Shown: positions 16,969 through 26,169, numbered from the stretch's first letter. The stretch: DNA of 64,000 nucleotides from Paludibacterium sp. (GCF_019232825.1 NZ_JAFAND010000090.1:33449-97448); one strand, 5' to 3'. Notes: generated by a model from the letters alone, not told the origin. Made by a program: numbers and translations.

Positions 16969-18210
16969 CAAACGCGCATCGATCAAGGCGACAATGCGCT
17001 GGCTGGCGCCGCGATGCATCTGGCTGAAAGCCAGACCAGCAAGCCCCATGCGCTGACGGCTTTCCGTATCGGCAAGCAATTGTTTGATTACGACAACCAA
17101 TTCCTTTGCATCCGCGACTTGGCGAGCCGCGCCGCAGTCGAACGCTTTTTGACTGGCGTCGGAGAAGTTGAAACACGAAGGTCCTATCAGCACCGGCTTG
17201 CCAACGCTGGCCGGCTCGATCAAGTTCTGCCCGCCGAGCGGCAGGAGACTGCCGCCGATGAACACCAGATCGGCAGCATGATAATAGGCGAACATCTCTC
17301 CCATGCTGTCGCCAACCCACACCTGCGTATCCGGTGAGACCGGCTGTTCGTCGCCACGCATCTGCACCTTGAAACCCTGCGACTGCGCGAGCTCAGCCAC
17401 TTCGGAGAAGCGTTCCGGATGGCGCGGCACCATCACAAGCAACGCCGACGAAGCGTTGGCCCGCCACGCGGCCAAAATCAGCGCTTCCTCTCCTTCACGG
17501 GTGCTAGCGCATACGACAACGGGGCGATCGCCCAAACGTTGCTTGAACATAACGCCTAATTGAGCCTGCTCGGCCGGCGGCGTGATGTCGTACTTGGTAT
17601 TGCCGCATACCTGCGGCTCGGCCGCGCCAAGCGCGGCAAGCCTTGCGGCATCTTCAGCCGTCTGCGCCGCAATGGCGGTCAACTGGCGCAAAGCCGGGCG
17701 GATCAAGCCGATGAATCGCCGGTAGCCACGATAGGATTTATCCGACAGCCTGGCGTTGGCCAGAAACAACGGCACGGCCAAGTGGTCCGCGGCCGCGATC
17801 AAATTGGGCCAAAGCTCAGTTTCCATCAACACGCCGAAGCGTGGACGGTACGCCCGCAAAAAGGCGCGCACCGCCTTTGGATAGTCATAAGGGAGATAGC
17901 GAATTTCAGCGATATCACCGTACAGGGCCTCGGCGCAGGCCCTGCCGGTCGGCGTCATCTGCGTGATCAACAGGGGGGCGTCTTGCCAGCGTGTGCGCAA
18001 TGCGTGTATCAACGGCAGCGCCGCGCGCGTTTCACCGACGGATACCGCGTGGATCCAGATGACGCCTTGGCGGCCACTCGGTGCCGCGCGGCCGAACCGT
18101 TCGTCCCAATGCGCTAAATAAGCCGGCGCTTTTTGGCCGCGACGGCGCAGATAACGGCGGATAAACGGCGTCGCCAGCCACCACAACAACGAATAGAGCA
18201 CGCGCCACAT
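16954..18210 (-). CDS. waaA: 3-deoxy-D-manno-octulosonic acid (Kdo) transferase
   Basis: Inner-membrane glycosyltransferase that adds Kdo to lipid IVA, the first step of the LPS core. 418 residues from MWRVLYSLLWWLATPFIRRYL, a membrane anchor. Signatures: DERFGRAA, IWIHAVSVGETRAALPLI, LMETELWPNL and the C-terminal donor-binding FIGGSLLPLGGQNLIEPA. Its ATG overlaps the waaC TGA by one base (ATGA), so the two are translationally coupled. Confidence 0.96.
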   Translation of the reverse strand: MWRVLYSLLWWLATPFIRRYLRRRGQKAPAYLAHWDERFGRAAPSGRQGVIWIHAVSVGETRAALPLIHALRTRWQDAPLLITQMTPTGRACAEALYGDIAEIRYLPYDYPKAVRAFLRAYRPRFGVLMETELWPNLIAAADHLAVPLFLANARLSDKSYRGYRRFIGLIRPALRQLTAIAAQTAEDAARLAALGAAEPQVCGNTKYDITPPAEQAQLGVMFKQRLGDRPVVVCASTREGEEALILAAWRANASSALLVMVPRHPERFSEVAELAQSQGFKVQMRGDEQPVSPDTQVWVGDSMGEMFAYYHAADLVFIGGSLLPLGGQNLIEPASVGKPVLIGPSCFNFSDASQKAFDCGAARQVADAKELVVVIKQLLADTESRQRMGLAGLAFSQMHRGASQRIVALIDARLSDGE

Positions 18211-19169
18211 CAGCCAAAGCCTCCACGTCCGGTCAACGCGGCCAATACCGCGTCCACCGAAGGCATTTGTCCGATACCACCGATATTGACCGCACAGGAC
18301 GTTTCGCAAACCCCAGTGAGCTGGGGATCGGTATCGGTATAGATGGCGACCTGCGGCACATCCAGCGCATTGGCCAGATGACTCAAGCCGGTATCCACGC
18401 CGACCACCGCTTTGGCATGACCCAACGCGCTCGCCGCTTCAATGAGCGTCATGCGCGGCGCCACCATGGCGTGAGAAAGCGCACCGGCCAAGCGCATCGC
18501 GCGCTGGCGCTCTTTTTCGTTCCCCCAGGGAAAGACCGCCGTCAGTCCATGGTCCGCATAGAGCCTGCGTGCCAAGTCGATCCAATGAGACTCCGGCCAC
18601 TCCTTGCTGGCGCGACTGGTTGCGTGAAGCAACATTACATAACCATCCGCCGGCAACCAATCGGCACGCTCTCCCGGGGTGATGCCGAACTTTGCCTCGC
18701 CATCGACGCTATAACCAAATGCTTGGGCAAATAGCTGACGATTGCGCGCAACCGCCGATTGCCGGCGTTCGACGCGATAGGTCTTGCTATACAACAGGCT
18801 GGCCAACGGCTCGCGGCTGCTTCGCCAATCGAAGCCCGCAATCGGCCCGCCGGCCATGCGCGCAGGGATGGCGCTCTTAAGCAACCCCTGCGAATCAATC
18901 ACGACATCCCAATGCTCGGCCCGCAGCTGTTGTTTCATCTGTCGGATCTCATGCCAGGTGCCCGGCGACAGAATATGTTGACGCCAGCGCCGCCAAGCCA
19001 AGGGAATAACCGTATTCACGGCCGGATGCAGCGTGGCGATATCGGCAAAATTTTCTTCCGCGAGCCAGCTGAGGTTGAGATTGGGGTAGTGCTTGACCAA
19101 TTCGGTAATGGCAGGCCAGGTGTGTATCAGGTCTCCCATCGACGAGGTCCGCACAATCAAGACTTTCAT
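18210..19169 (-). CDS. waaC: LPS heptosyltransferase I
   Basis: Adds the first L-glycero-D-manno-heptose to Kdo in the inner core (GT9 family). ~319 residues beginning MKVLIVRTSSMGDLIHTWPAITEL, which is the family's N-terminal donor-site motif. VVIDSQGLLKSA, the long ARMAGGPIAGFDWRSSREPLAS region and VGVDTGLSHLANAL near the C-terminus are typical. A start four codons upstream (19181) is possible; neither has a clear ribosome site. Transcribed into waaA. Upstream lies the DnaA-box region. Confidence 0.95.
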   Translation of the reverse strand: MKVLIVRTSSMGDLIHTWPAITELVKHYPNLNLSWLAEENFADIATLHPAVNTVIPLAWRRWRQHILSPGTWHEIRQMKQQLRAEHWDVVIDSQGLLKSAIPARMAGGPIAGFDWRSSREPLASLLYSKTYRVERRQSAVARNRQLFAQAFGYSVDGEAKFGITPGERADWLPADGYVMLLHATSRASKEWPESHWIDLARRLYADHGLTAVFPWGNEKERQRAMRLAGALSHAMVAPRMTLIEAASALGHAKAVVGVDTGLSHLANALDVPQVAIYTDTDPQLTGVCETSCAVNIGGIGQMPSVDAVLAALTGRGGFG

Positions 19170-19266
19170 CATGGGCGGCATTGTATACGAGCGGACAAGT
19201 GGTTAACCACGCCGTTTTCGTCTTATTGAACTGTGCGTAACTCACCGTAACGGCGGCCGTGTCAAT

Positions 19267-19618
19267 TTATCCACATGCTGTCCCTGCGATGCCAGGTTAT
19301 CCACCCCCTCAGGTATGAACAAGACAACATCCTGATCTGACATGGAAATCCGATGTTACCCACAGCTATGACTAGGCTTCATCTCAATCATCAATTTTAA
19401 AAAGGGCATAATAGTTAACAGTTCCTGGCAAAATGGCATGCGAAAAATCCATGCACAATAGACAACAGGTCAACCGCAACGAGCCTGTGTATAAGCTACC
19501 GTTTTTCCACAGCACACTATTTATCCACAAGCCATCCGCTGTCAAAACATACTGCTGAACACAGGAAATAGATTGTTGCAACTATATGAAATGTAAAAAA
19601 AATAGGCTGTTGTCCACA
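19267..19618. other. DnaA-box cluster (candidate oriC or DnaA-titration locus)
   Basis: The 490-bp gap between waaC and a divergent glycosyltransferase gene is AT-rich and holds seven DnaA-box-like 9-mers. TTATCCACA is exact at 19267-19275 and 19521-19529, and TTATACACA lies on the minus strand at 19486-19494. One-mismatch boxes are at 19297 (TTATCCACC), 19356 (TTACCCACA), 19503 (TTTTCCACA) and 19610 (TTGTCCACA). AT-rich runs near 19395-19415 and 19585-19602 could be unwinding elements. Further exact boxes lie in the next two genes (19970-19978; 20518-20526 on the minus strand). No protein gene is evident in the gap. Confidence 0.7.
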
Positions 19619-19673
19619 GCCTGTTGCATCCTTCTACTAGTCTCATCAAATATAAAAAGGGCTACAAGATACA

Positions 19674-20432
19674 ATGCGGCACTCTCTCAGCGTCGTTGTG
19701 ATTACCCTCAATGCTGCAGCACATCTTGAGCAATGCTTGCAAAGCTGCAACTTCGCCGACGAGATCGTCGTGGTCGATTCCGGCAGCACGGATGGGACAC
19801 AGCAAATTGCCGAACGCCATGGCGCCCGTTTTCTGCAACAACCGTGGCTTGGCTTCGGCCCTCAGAAACAGTTTGCTGTCGCGCAGGCTTCACACGATTG
19901 GGTTCTGTGTTTGGATGCGGATGAGTGGCTGTCGATAGAATTAATAAGTAATATCAATGATATATTGAGTTATCCACAGCACGAAAGCTATCATTTCCCC
20001 CGTTGCAACAAATTCATGGGGCGCTTTCTGCGCCATGGCGAGGGTTACCCGGATCTCTGCTTACGCCTCTTCGACCGGCGCAAGGCCAACTGGTCGGACG
20101 ACCTTGTCCATGAATACGTGCAGAGCCAAACCAAGCCAGGCCGGCTGCGTGGCGATTTGATGCATGAATCGGGCGAGGATATTGAACGGTATCTCGCCAA
20201 GCAAAATCGCTATACCAGCTTACAGGCCAGACAGCTCTACGAACGCCGTAAACGGGTTTCCGTGGCCAAGATGCTGTTAAGCCCGTTGATTCGCTTCTTC
20301 AAGTTCTATGTTGTCCGTCAAGGATGGCGAGACGGTTTGCCCGGGCTTGTGCATATCTCGATCGGTTGCATCAACTCATTTATCAAGTATGCAAAGCTGC
20401 GTGAGCTTTACCGCTTGGAGCAACAATCATGA
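19674..20432 (+). CDS. LPS-core family 2 glycosyltransferase (WaaE/LgtF-like)
   Basis: 252-residue cytosolic GT-A glycosyltransferase. The opening LSVVVITLNAAAHLEQCL and ADEIVVVDSGSTDGTQQIA form the nucleotide-sugar site, and CLDADEWLS is the metal-binding DxD region. The layout closely resembles the WaaE/KdtX and LgtF enzymes that add glucose to heptose I of the inner core. That fits the position opposite waaC. It contains one exact DnaA box. Its stop overlaps the start of the next gene by 4 bp. Confidence 0.88.
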   Translation: MRHSLSVVVITLNAAAHLEQCLQSCNFADEIVVVDSGSTDGTQQIAERHGARFLQQPWLGFGPQKQFAVAQASHDWVLCLDADEWLSIELISNINDILSYPQHESYHFPRCNKFMGRFLRHGEGYPDLCLRLFDRRKANWSDDLVHEYVQSQTKPGRLRGDLMHESGEDIERYLAKQNRYTSLQARQLYERRKRVSVAKMLLSPLIRFFKFYVVRQGWRDGLPGLVHISIGCINSFIKYAKLRELYRLEQQS

Positions 20433-21397
20433 GGGTGTTAGTTACCGGCGCTGCAGGATTTATCGGACGCGCCGTTTGCGAGGCGTTGCTCGATACCGGC
20501 CAATATTCGGTATGGGCTGTGGATAATTTGAGTGATTACTACGACGTTTCGCTGAAACAAGCCCGTTTATCCACTTTAGCGGGACGTGAGGGCTTCTTCT
20601 TTCAACAGATGGACATCGCGGATGCCGCAGCCCTGGAAAACCTGTTTAAAGCCGAGGAAATCGATTATGTGATCCACCTGGCGGCGCAAGCGGGGGTGCG
20701 TTATTCCCTGGCGCATCCACAGGCATTTGCGCAGACCAATTTGCTTGGCATGGCAAATCTGCTCGATTTGTGTCATCGCTACGCCGTCAAACATTTGCTG
20801 TTTGCCAGTTCGAGTAGCGTGTACGGCCAAAACGGCAAACTGCCGTTCGCCGAGGATGATCGTACCGATTACCCGGTCAGTTTTTATGCCGCCACCAAAA
20901 AGGCTGGCGAAATCATGGCGTACAGCTATGCGCACATGCATCGCCTGCCAATTACCGCGATGCGGTTTTTTACGGTGTATGGTCCATGGGGACGCCCCGA
21001 CACCGCTCCCTGGTTGTTTACAGAATCTATTATTAATGGAAATGAAGTTAAGATATTTAATAATGGTGATCTGCAGCGCGATTTCATTTACATCGACGAT
21101 CTTGTCGCCGGTATCCTCCAAGTGATGCGCCACGTTCCCGACACGGCCGTGCCTTTTGCGTTGTTCAATATCGGCAACAACAACCCGATCAAATTGATGG
21201 ATTTTATTCAGTGCATCGAAAAGGCCTGCGGCCGCAAGGCGAACAAGGTTTATCTACCGATGCAGGAAGGGGACGTGCCGGTGACTTATGCCGATACCAG
21301 TCGGCTAGGCGCCGTCACGGGGTTTTCGCCGACCACGTCGCTGGAAGAGGGGATGCGTCGTTTCGTTTCTTGGTATCGTGAATTTCATCATCTATGA
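20429..21397 (+). CDS. NAD-dependent sugar epimerase (UDP-glucuronate 4-epimerase-like)
   Basis: 322-residue extended SDR. NAD site VTGAAGFIGRAV at the N-terminus, HLAAQAGVRYSL, SSSSVYGQN, and the catalytic Tyr-Lys in FYAATKKAGE. The downstream TVYGPWGRPDTAPW motif and overall order match UDP-GlcA 4-epimerases (galacturonate formers), although other 4-epimerases share it. It is coupled to the preceding glycosyltransferase gene (ATGA overlap), so the sugar probably ends in the LPS core or capsule. An exact reverse DnaA box lies inside it. Confidence 0.88.
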   Translation: MRVLVTGAAGFIGRAVCEALLDTGQYSVWAVDNLSDYYDVSLKQARLSTLAGREGFFFQQMDIADAAALENLFKAEEIDYVIHLAAQAGVRYSLAHPQAFAQTNLLGMANLLDLCHRYAVKHLLFASSSSVYGQNGKLPFAEDDRTDYPVSFYAATKKAGEIMAYSYAHMHRLPITAMRFFTVYGPWGRPDTAPWLFTESIINGNEVKIFNNGDLQRDFIYIDDLVAGILQVMRHVPDTAVPFALFNIGNNNPIKLMDFIQCIEKACGRKANKVYLPMQEGDVPVTYADTSRLGAVTGFSPTTSLEEGMRRFVSWYREFHHL

Positions 21398-21527
21398 ATT
21401 GATACCGATTGCCGGGACGCTAAGGCATCTACAGGCGTTCCAATGGTTTTTTTATACCCGTGCCTTGCCGGTAGGTAGATCGTTGAATAGCGCGCCTTGC
21501 TGAAGGTGGGATTTTACTGCTGATATA

Positions 21528-21681
21528 GACAAACCCATGCTCGCGAAGCGAGCGCTCCCTCTCAGGGAGAGGGCAGGGGGAGTGGGAATCGATGGGCAGG
21601 CTGCGAAATCAGTCAGTTGTCACTGAGGCCCGGCTTTGCCGGGGCCTCCGCAACCGCTGCAAACCACTTAATCAACAGCCT
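21528..21681 (-). repeat. 154-bp dispersed repeat, copy 2 (inverted)
   Basis: Reverse-complement partner of 12812-12965, same length, with conserved hairpins (GCTCGCGAAGCGAGC, CCTCTC…GAGAGG and GGCCCGGCTTTGCCGG). It lies in the 330-bp gap between the epimerase and petC, which are convergent. The rest of that gap (21398-21527) holds a T-run and no recognisable gene. Confidence 0.9.
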
Positions 21682-21683
21682 GA

Positions 21684-21703
21684 GGCAAGACAGCCGTCTT
21701 GCC
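21684..21703. terminator. hairpin after petC
   Basis: GGCAAGAC and GTCTTGCC form an 8-bp stem with a 4-nt loop, 23 bp from the petC stop codon. A pyrimidine-rich CTTTTCCC follows on the plus strand. Confidence 0.55.
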
Positions 21704-21726
21704 CTTTTCCCATGAAGCGTCGCCGC

Positions 21727-22482
21727 TCAATGCACGTCGCGCCAATATTCCTTCTTCAGGAAGTAGGCCAACGGCAACAACAGCAAGGCCAGGAACATCA
21801 ACACGCCATAGCCGATCTGCAGCCGATGCACCTGGGCCGGTTCCGACATGAAGACCAGGTAATTGGTCAGATCCGCCATGCGCTGATCAAATTCCAGCGT
21901 ATTGGCGTGGCCATTTTCCAGTTTGGTCATCGTGCCGGCCTTCACCAGCACCAGCTTCTGCTCTTGCGCGCCATCGCCGTTCTTCACGGTTTGCAGTTGC
22001 TGCTCGCCCTGCCATTGCCACAATACGTGCGGCATGGCGACCTTATCGAACACGATGTTGTTCCAGCCGGTCGGCCGGGTATCGTCGCGATAGAAGCCGC
22101 GCAGATAGGCATACAGCCAGTCGGCGCCACGCGCGCGCGCCTCGACCGACAAGTCCGGCGGATTGTTGCCGAGCCAAGTCTTGGCGTCCTGGGCGGTCAT
22201 CGTCACGTGCATGGTGTCACCGACCTTGTCGCTGGCGAACATCAGATTCTTTTTAATCTGATCCTCCGTCAAACCGATATCGGTCAGCCGGTTATAGCGC
22301 ATGGCGGTGGCCGAATGGCACGACAGGCAGTAGTTGACGAAAATCTGCGCGCCGCGCTGCAGCGATTCGGTGTCCTGAATATCGATCGGTGCCTTCGGCA
22401 GAACCGGGCCTTCCTCGGCGGCGGCCACAAGCGGCAGCACCAGCGCCAGCGCCGCGAGCAGATGACGAATTTGCTTTTTCAT
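21727..22482 (-). CDS. petC: cytochrome c1 of the bc1 complex
   Basis: Membrane-anchored c-type haem subunit that passes electrons from the Rieske protein to soluble cytochrome c. 251 residues: signal peptide (RHLLAALALVLPLVAAA), haem site CLSCHS in FVNYCLSCHSATAMRYNRL, and a C-terminal membrane anchor (IGYGVLMFLALLLLPLAYFLKKEYW). The ATG was chosen for its AAGGGA spacing. The reading frame stays open upstream through petB, but that part is not real coding sequence. Last gene of petABC. Confidence 0.95.
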   Translation of the reverse strand: MKKQIRHLLAALALVLPLVAAAEEGPVLPKAPIDIQDTESLQRGAQIFVNYCLSCHSATAMRYNRLTDIGLTEDQIKKNLMFASDKVGDTMHVTMTAQDAKTWLGNNPPDLSVEARARGADWLYAYLRGFYRDDTRPTGWNNIVFDKVAMPHVLWQWQGEQQLQTVKNGDGAQEQKLVLVKAGTMTKLENGHANTLEFDQRMADLTNYLVFMSEPAQVHRLQIGYGVLMFLALLLLPLAYFLKKEYWRDVH

Positions 22483-22499
22483 GATGGTCATCCCTTCGG

Positions 22500-23843
22500 T
22501 CAGATATTCTTGGCGAACAACACTGCGGCGGCGATCAGCACGGCCCACAGCACGAAGAACAGCGCCTTGCCGCGCGCGGTCGACTCGGTCACGCGCGTCG
22601 GCACCGGGATCTTGCCCGCGTCGTTCTTGGTATAGAACGGCATGCCGATGAAGAAGGCGAAGTAGATCACCGACAACGTGCGCGCCACATAGGTGCGCAC
22701 ATCGGTCGGCGGCAGGGCGCCAAGGATACCCAGACCCACGAAGGCGATCACGAACAGCGTCAGCATGACCTTGAATTTCGAGCCGCGATAACGCACCGAC
22801 TTGATCGGCGAGCGGTCGAGCCACGGCAGGAAGACGATCAGCACCACCGCCGCGCCCATGGCCAGCACGCCCCACACCTGGGTGCCCATGAACGACGGCA
22901 CCGCACGCAAAATGGCGTAGAACGGCGTGAAGTACCAGACCGGCGCGATATGCGGAGGCGTCTTCAACGGGTCGGCCGGGAAGAAGTTGTTGGCTTCCAG
23001 GAAATAGCCGCCCATCTCCGGCATGAAGAATACGATCGAGGAGAACACGATCAGGAACACCGCCACCCCCAGCACGTCCTTCACCGTGTAATACGGATGG
23101 AACGGAATGCCGTCGAGCGGCAAGTGCGTCTCGGGGTCCTTGTACTGCTTGATTTCGACACCATCCGGATTGTTCGAGCCGACCTCGTGCAACGCCATCA
23201 GGTGCGCCACCACCAGCGCCAACAGCACCAGCGGCACGGCAATCACGTGCAGCGCGAAGAAGCGGTTGAGCGTCGCGCCTGACACGACGAAGTCGCCGCG
23301 GATGAACACCGACAAATCGGGGCCGATCACCGGAATGGAGCTAAACAGGTTGACGATCACCTGCGCGCCCCAGAACGACATCTGTCCCCACGGCAGCAGG
23401 TAGCCCAGGAAGGCTTCGGCCATCAGGCATAGGAAGATCAGCATGCCGAAGATCCACACCAGCTCCCGCGGCTGCTTGTAAGAGCCGTAAATCAAACCGC
23501 GGAACATGTGCAAATAGACGACGATGAAGAACATCGACGCGCCGGTGGAGTGCATGTAGCGGATGATCCAGCCGCCGCTCACGTCGCGCATGATGTATTC
23601 GACCGAGGCGAACGCCACCGACATCTTGGTGCCGGGCACGAGCGTCGCGTCCGGCATGTAGTTCATGGTCAGGAAAATCCCGGTCAACAGCTGCATCACC
23701 AGCACCAACAGCGCCAGCGAACCGAAGAAGTACCAGAAATTGAAATTCTTGGGCGCGTAATATTCAATTACGTGCTCCTTGAGCATCGACGTCAGCGGGA
23801 AGCGCGCGTCGATCCAGTTCAGCAATTTTTGTCCCTTGCTCAT
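22500..23843 (-). CDS. petB: cytochrome b of the bc1 complex
   Basis: 447-residue polytopic quinol-oxidising subunit with eight to nine membrane helices. The two b-haem histidine pairs lie in the helices containing IRYMHSTGASMFFIVVYLHMFRG and LNRFFALHVIAVPLVLLALVVAHL. The Qo-site signature appears as PVWYFTPFYAILRAVPS; here Pro-Glu-Trp is replaced by Pro-Val-Trp. It lies between petA and petC with short gaps (15 and 17 bp). Confidence 0.96.
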   Translation of the reverse strand: MSKGQKLLNWIDARFPLTSMLKEHVIEYYAPKNFNFWYFFGSLALLVLVMQLLTGIFLTMNYMPDATLVPGTKMSVAFASVEYIMRDVSGGWIIRYMHSTGASMFFIVVYLHMFRGLIYGSYKQPRELVWIFGMLIFLCLMAEAFLGYLLPWGQMSFWGAQVIVNLFSSIPVIGPDLSVFIRGDFVVSGATLNRFFALHVIAVPLVLLALVVAHLMALHEVGSNNPDGVEIKQYKDPETHLPLDGIPFHPYYTVKDVLGVAVFLIVFSSIVFFMPEMGGYFLEANNFFPADPLKTPPHIAPVWYFTPFYAILRAVPSFMGTQVWGVLAMGAAVVLIVFLPWLDRSPIKSVRYRGSKFKVMLTLFVIAFVGLGILGALPPTDVRTYVARTLSVIYFAFFIGMPFYTKNDAGKIPVPTRVTESTARGKALFFVLWAVLIAAAVLFAKNI

Positions 23844-23858
23844 GGTTTCGCCCTCAGC

Positions 23859-24443
23859 TTATTTGTCGTCGCCGACCAGGATGCGCGAGTCGGACAGGTA
23901 TTTGTGGGGGGGAACAAGCAGATTCTTCGGCGCCGGCATGCTCTTGTAGACCCGCGCGGCCAAATCGTACTTGGAGCCATGGCAGGGGCAGTAGAAGCCG
24001 CCGAGCCAATCCGGCCCGAGATCCGCTGGCGCGAGGTCCGGCCGGAACGTCGGCGAACAGCCCAGGTGGGTGCAAATGCCGACCGTCACGAGCAAGCCCG
24101 GCTTGATGGAGCGATGACGGTTCTTACAGTAGTCGGGCTGCTGATCCATGTCCGACGTCGGGTCGGCCATCTGATCGTCGAGCTTGGCCAGGTTGGCGAT
24201 CTGGGTGGGCGTGCGCGACAACAGCCACACCGGCTTGCCCTGCCATTCGACGTTGATCATCTGCCCCGGCTCGATCTTGCTGATATCCACTTCCACCGGC
24301 GCGCCCGCTGCTTTGGCCCGCTCGGACGGCAGGAAGCTCAGTACAAACGGCGCGGCCACCCCGACCACCGCCACTCCCCCGACCGCGCTGGTTGCCACCG
24401 TCAGAAAACGGCGACGTCCTGCATCGACTTGTTGTTCACTCAT
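23859..24443 (-). CDS. petA: Rieske [2Fe-2S] subunit of the bc1 complex
   Basis: 194 residues from MSEQQVDAGRRRFL. A twin-arginine-like signal-anchor (RRRFLTVATSAVGGVAVVGVAAPFVLSFLP) is followed by the periplasmic domain, with cluster ligands in GICTHLGCSP and FYCPCHGSKYD. It moves electrons from quinol to cytochrome c1. The start was set where GAGG lies 8 nt upstream. First gene of petABC. Confidence 0.96.
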   Translation of the reverse strand: MSEQQVDAGRRRFLTVATSAVGGVAVVGVAAPFVLSFLPSERAKAAGAPVEVDISKIEPGQMINVEWQGKPVWLLSRTPTQIANLAKLDDQMADPTSDMDQQPDYCKNRHRSIKPGLLVTVGICTHLGCSPTFRPDLAPADLGPDWLGGFYCPCHGSKYDLAARVYKSMPAPKNLLVPPHKYLSDSRILVGDDK

Positions 24444-24560
24444 TACAGTCATCCTCAATCATGGAAACTCGAGCGTTTATCCCCGCGAATTTTACCTGAT
24501 TATCCCTATTTACTTGAAGGGTTTATGCAAATAAATTGTTTTAACCCGATATAAATAACG

Positions 24561-25313
24561 TTATACCGGGTTCTCCAGGTCGACAAACACCACTTCAATG
24601 CCAAGATCATCAGCAGCCTGACGGCCGAGCGCCTGAATGCCAAAGCGTTCGGTGGCATGATGCCCGGCGGCGACAAAAGCGCAACCAGACTCCATCGCCA
24701 TATGCTGATTTTGCTCGGAAACCTCGCCCGTCAAAAATGCATCCACCCCCATGGCAATGGCGGCATCGAAGAAGCCCTGCGCGCCGCCGCTGCACCAGGC
24801 GACACGCCGCACCGGTCTGTCCGCATCGCCCAACAGCAACGCCGGACGCCCTAGCCGGCGCGAGACGTCATCGCGCCACGCGCCGGCCGACACGGGCGCG
24901 GCGAGATGGCCGTGCCACAGCAGATCCTGCTCGCCCCCCTGCCCCTCCACGGCCAGCCCCAGCACTTCGGCCAGCTGAGCGTTGTTGCCCAGCGTCGGAT
25001 GCGCGTCCAGCGGCAGATGATAGGCAAGCAGGCTGATATCGTGCAGCAGCAGGGCCTGCAGCCTGCGCTTCTTGAATCCCAGCACCCGGCTATCCTCGCC
25101 CTTCCAGAAATAACCGTGATGCACCAGAATCGCATCCGCACGCCGCGCCACCGCCTCATCGATCAGCGCCTGCGATGCCGTCACGCCGCAAACGACGCGC
25201 GACACCTCGCCGCGGCCCTCCACTTGCAGGCCGTTGGGTGCATAGTCATTGAAACGCCAGGGTTCCAGCAGATGATCGAGATACGCCGTTAATTCTGCCA
25301 ACTGCATATCCAC
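24561..25313 (-). CDS. NIF3/YbgI-family metal-binding protein
   Basis: 250-residue member of the DUF34/NIF3 family, a widespread di-metal protein that has been called GTP cyclohydrolase I type 2 but whose role is unsettled. The metal-site motifs are present: ILVHHGYFWKGE, the internal LPLDAHPTLGNNAQLA, and the C-terminal DAFLTGEVSEQNQHMA and GHHATERFG. No operon partner is evident; it lies between petA and ompW. Confidence 0.92.
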   Translation of the reverse strand: MDMQLAELTAYLDHLLEPWRFNDYAPNGLQVEGRGEVSRVVCGVTASQALIDEAVARRADAILVHHGYFWKGEDSRVLGFKKRRLQALLLHDISLLAYHLPLDAHPTLGNNAQLAEVLGLAVEGQGGEQDLLWHGHLAAPVSAGAWRDDVSRRLGRPALLLGDADRPVRRVAWCSGGAQGFFDAAIAMGVDAFLTGEVSEQNQHMAMESGCAFVAAGHHATERFGIQALGRQAADDLGIEVVFVDLENPV

Positions 25314-25386
25314 CTCAAGATTTGAAAATTCATGTCATTAAAGCCTACCCTGACCGGAAACGGAAGTCTCACCCTGCCAATAAAAA

Positions 25387-25408
25387 AAGCGCACTCTGCG
25401 GTGCGCTT
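25387..25408 (-). terminator. terminator after ompW
   Basis: AAGCGCAC and GTGCGCTT pair around a 6-nt loop; on the minus strand the stem runs into a T7 tract. It is 20 bp past the ompW stop codon. Confidence 0.88.
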
Positions 25409-25428
25409 CGCCGGCTTGCGGTCAAATC

Positions 25429-26031
25429 TCAGAACTTGGTGCCGATACCGATACCGTAGACCCACGGATCGAGCTTCAGCGTACCGATCGGCGCGCCATT
25501 CAGTTGGGCGTCCGTGCGGATGTACAGCTTCTTCACGTCGACGTTGACGAACCAGTCCTTGGTAATCGCATAGTCGGCGCCAACCTGCAGAGCAGGACCC
25601 CAGCTATCCCGATTGACCGTCACCTTGCTGGCGCCCACATGCAGGTCGTTGTCGTAGAAATAGGTGTAGTTGATACCGGCACCGACATACGGACGGAAGG
25701 TCGCTTGCGGGGTAAAATGGTATTGCAGCGTCAGCGTCGGCGGCAGCACGCTGATCTTGCCCAGGTCTGCGCCGAGCGCGTCAAGGTGCGCGTCGTGACG
25801 CGAAGTGCCCAAAATCAGTTCGGCGCCGACATTGTTGGTGATCATGTAGGTAAAGTCGACTTCCGGCACCGTATCGCTCTTAACACTCGGGTTAAGAGTG
25901 GCGAGGTAACCGTCCGCACCCGTTTGGGGCGCAACGTCGATCACACGGAAACGTGCCAGAATATCGCCTTGATCGGCGAAAGCGGAAGCGGACAACAGAC
26001 CAGCCACAGCGACGAAAGCGAACTTTCTCAT
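25429..26031 (-). CDS. ompW: OmpW-family outer-membrane protein
   Basis: 200-residue eight-stranded β-barrel with a cleavable signal (RKFAFVAVAGLLSASAFA). Typical segments are RFRVIDVAPQ at the start of the mature protein, LNPSVKSDTVPEVDFTYMITNNVGAELILG, LPPTLTLQYHF, RPYVGAGINYTYF and the terminal IGTKF with C-terminal Phe. OmpW passes small hydrophobic molecules and often responds to oxygen or iron. Single-gene unit with strong ribosome site and terminator. Confidence 0.94.
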   Translation of the reverse strand: MRKFAFVAVAGLLSASAFADQGDILARFRVIDVAPQTGADGYLATLNPSVKSDTVPEVDFTYMITNNVGAELILGTSRHDAHLDALGADLGKISVLPPTLTLQYHFTPQATFRPYVGAGINYTYFYDNDLHVGASKVTVNRDSWGPALQVGADYAITKDWFVNVDVKKLYIRTDAQLNGAPIGTLKLDPWVYGIGIGTKF

Positions 26032-26169
26032 TATGTTTTCTCCTGGATACAATAGTGGGGAATCCCGCCGCGCATGTTCTTAGATGACGATGCTACGGCT
26101 GCGCAGCGTTCAGGCGTCACTGTAGAGAACGCCAAATTTTAAGACTTTGTCCTAGATCATGAGAGCGTC

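Noticed and set aside
21421..21480. Third copy of the 122-bp repeat (inverted)
   Set aside because: Only about 14 bases (ACCGGCAAGGCA core) are shared, too little to call a copy.
22483..22875. Upstream extension of petC into petB
   Set aside because: The frame is open but encodes no signal sequence; the signal peptide and ribosome site fit the start at 22482.
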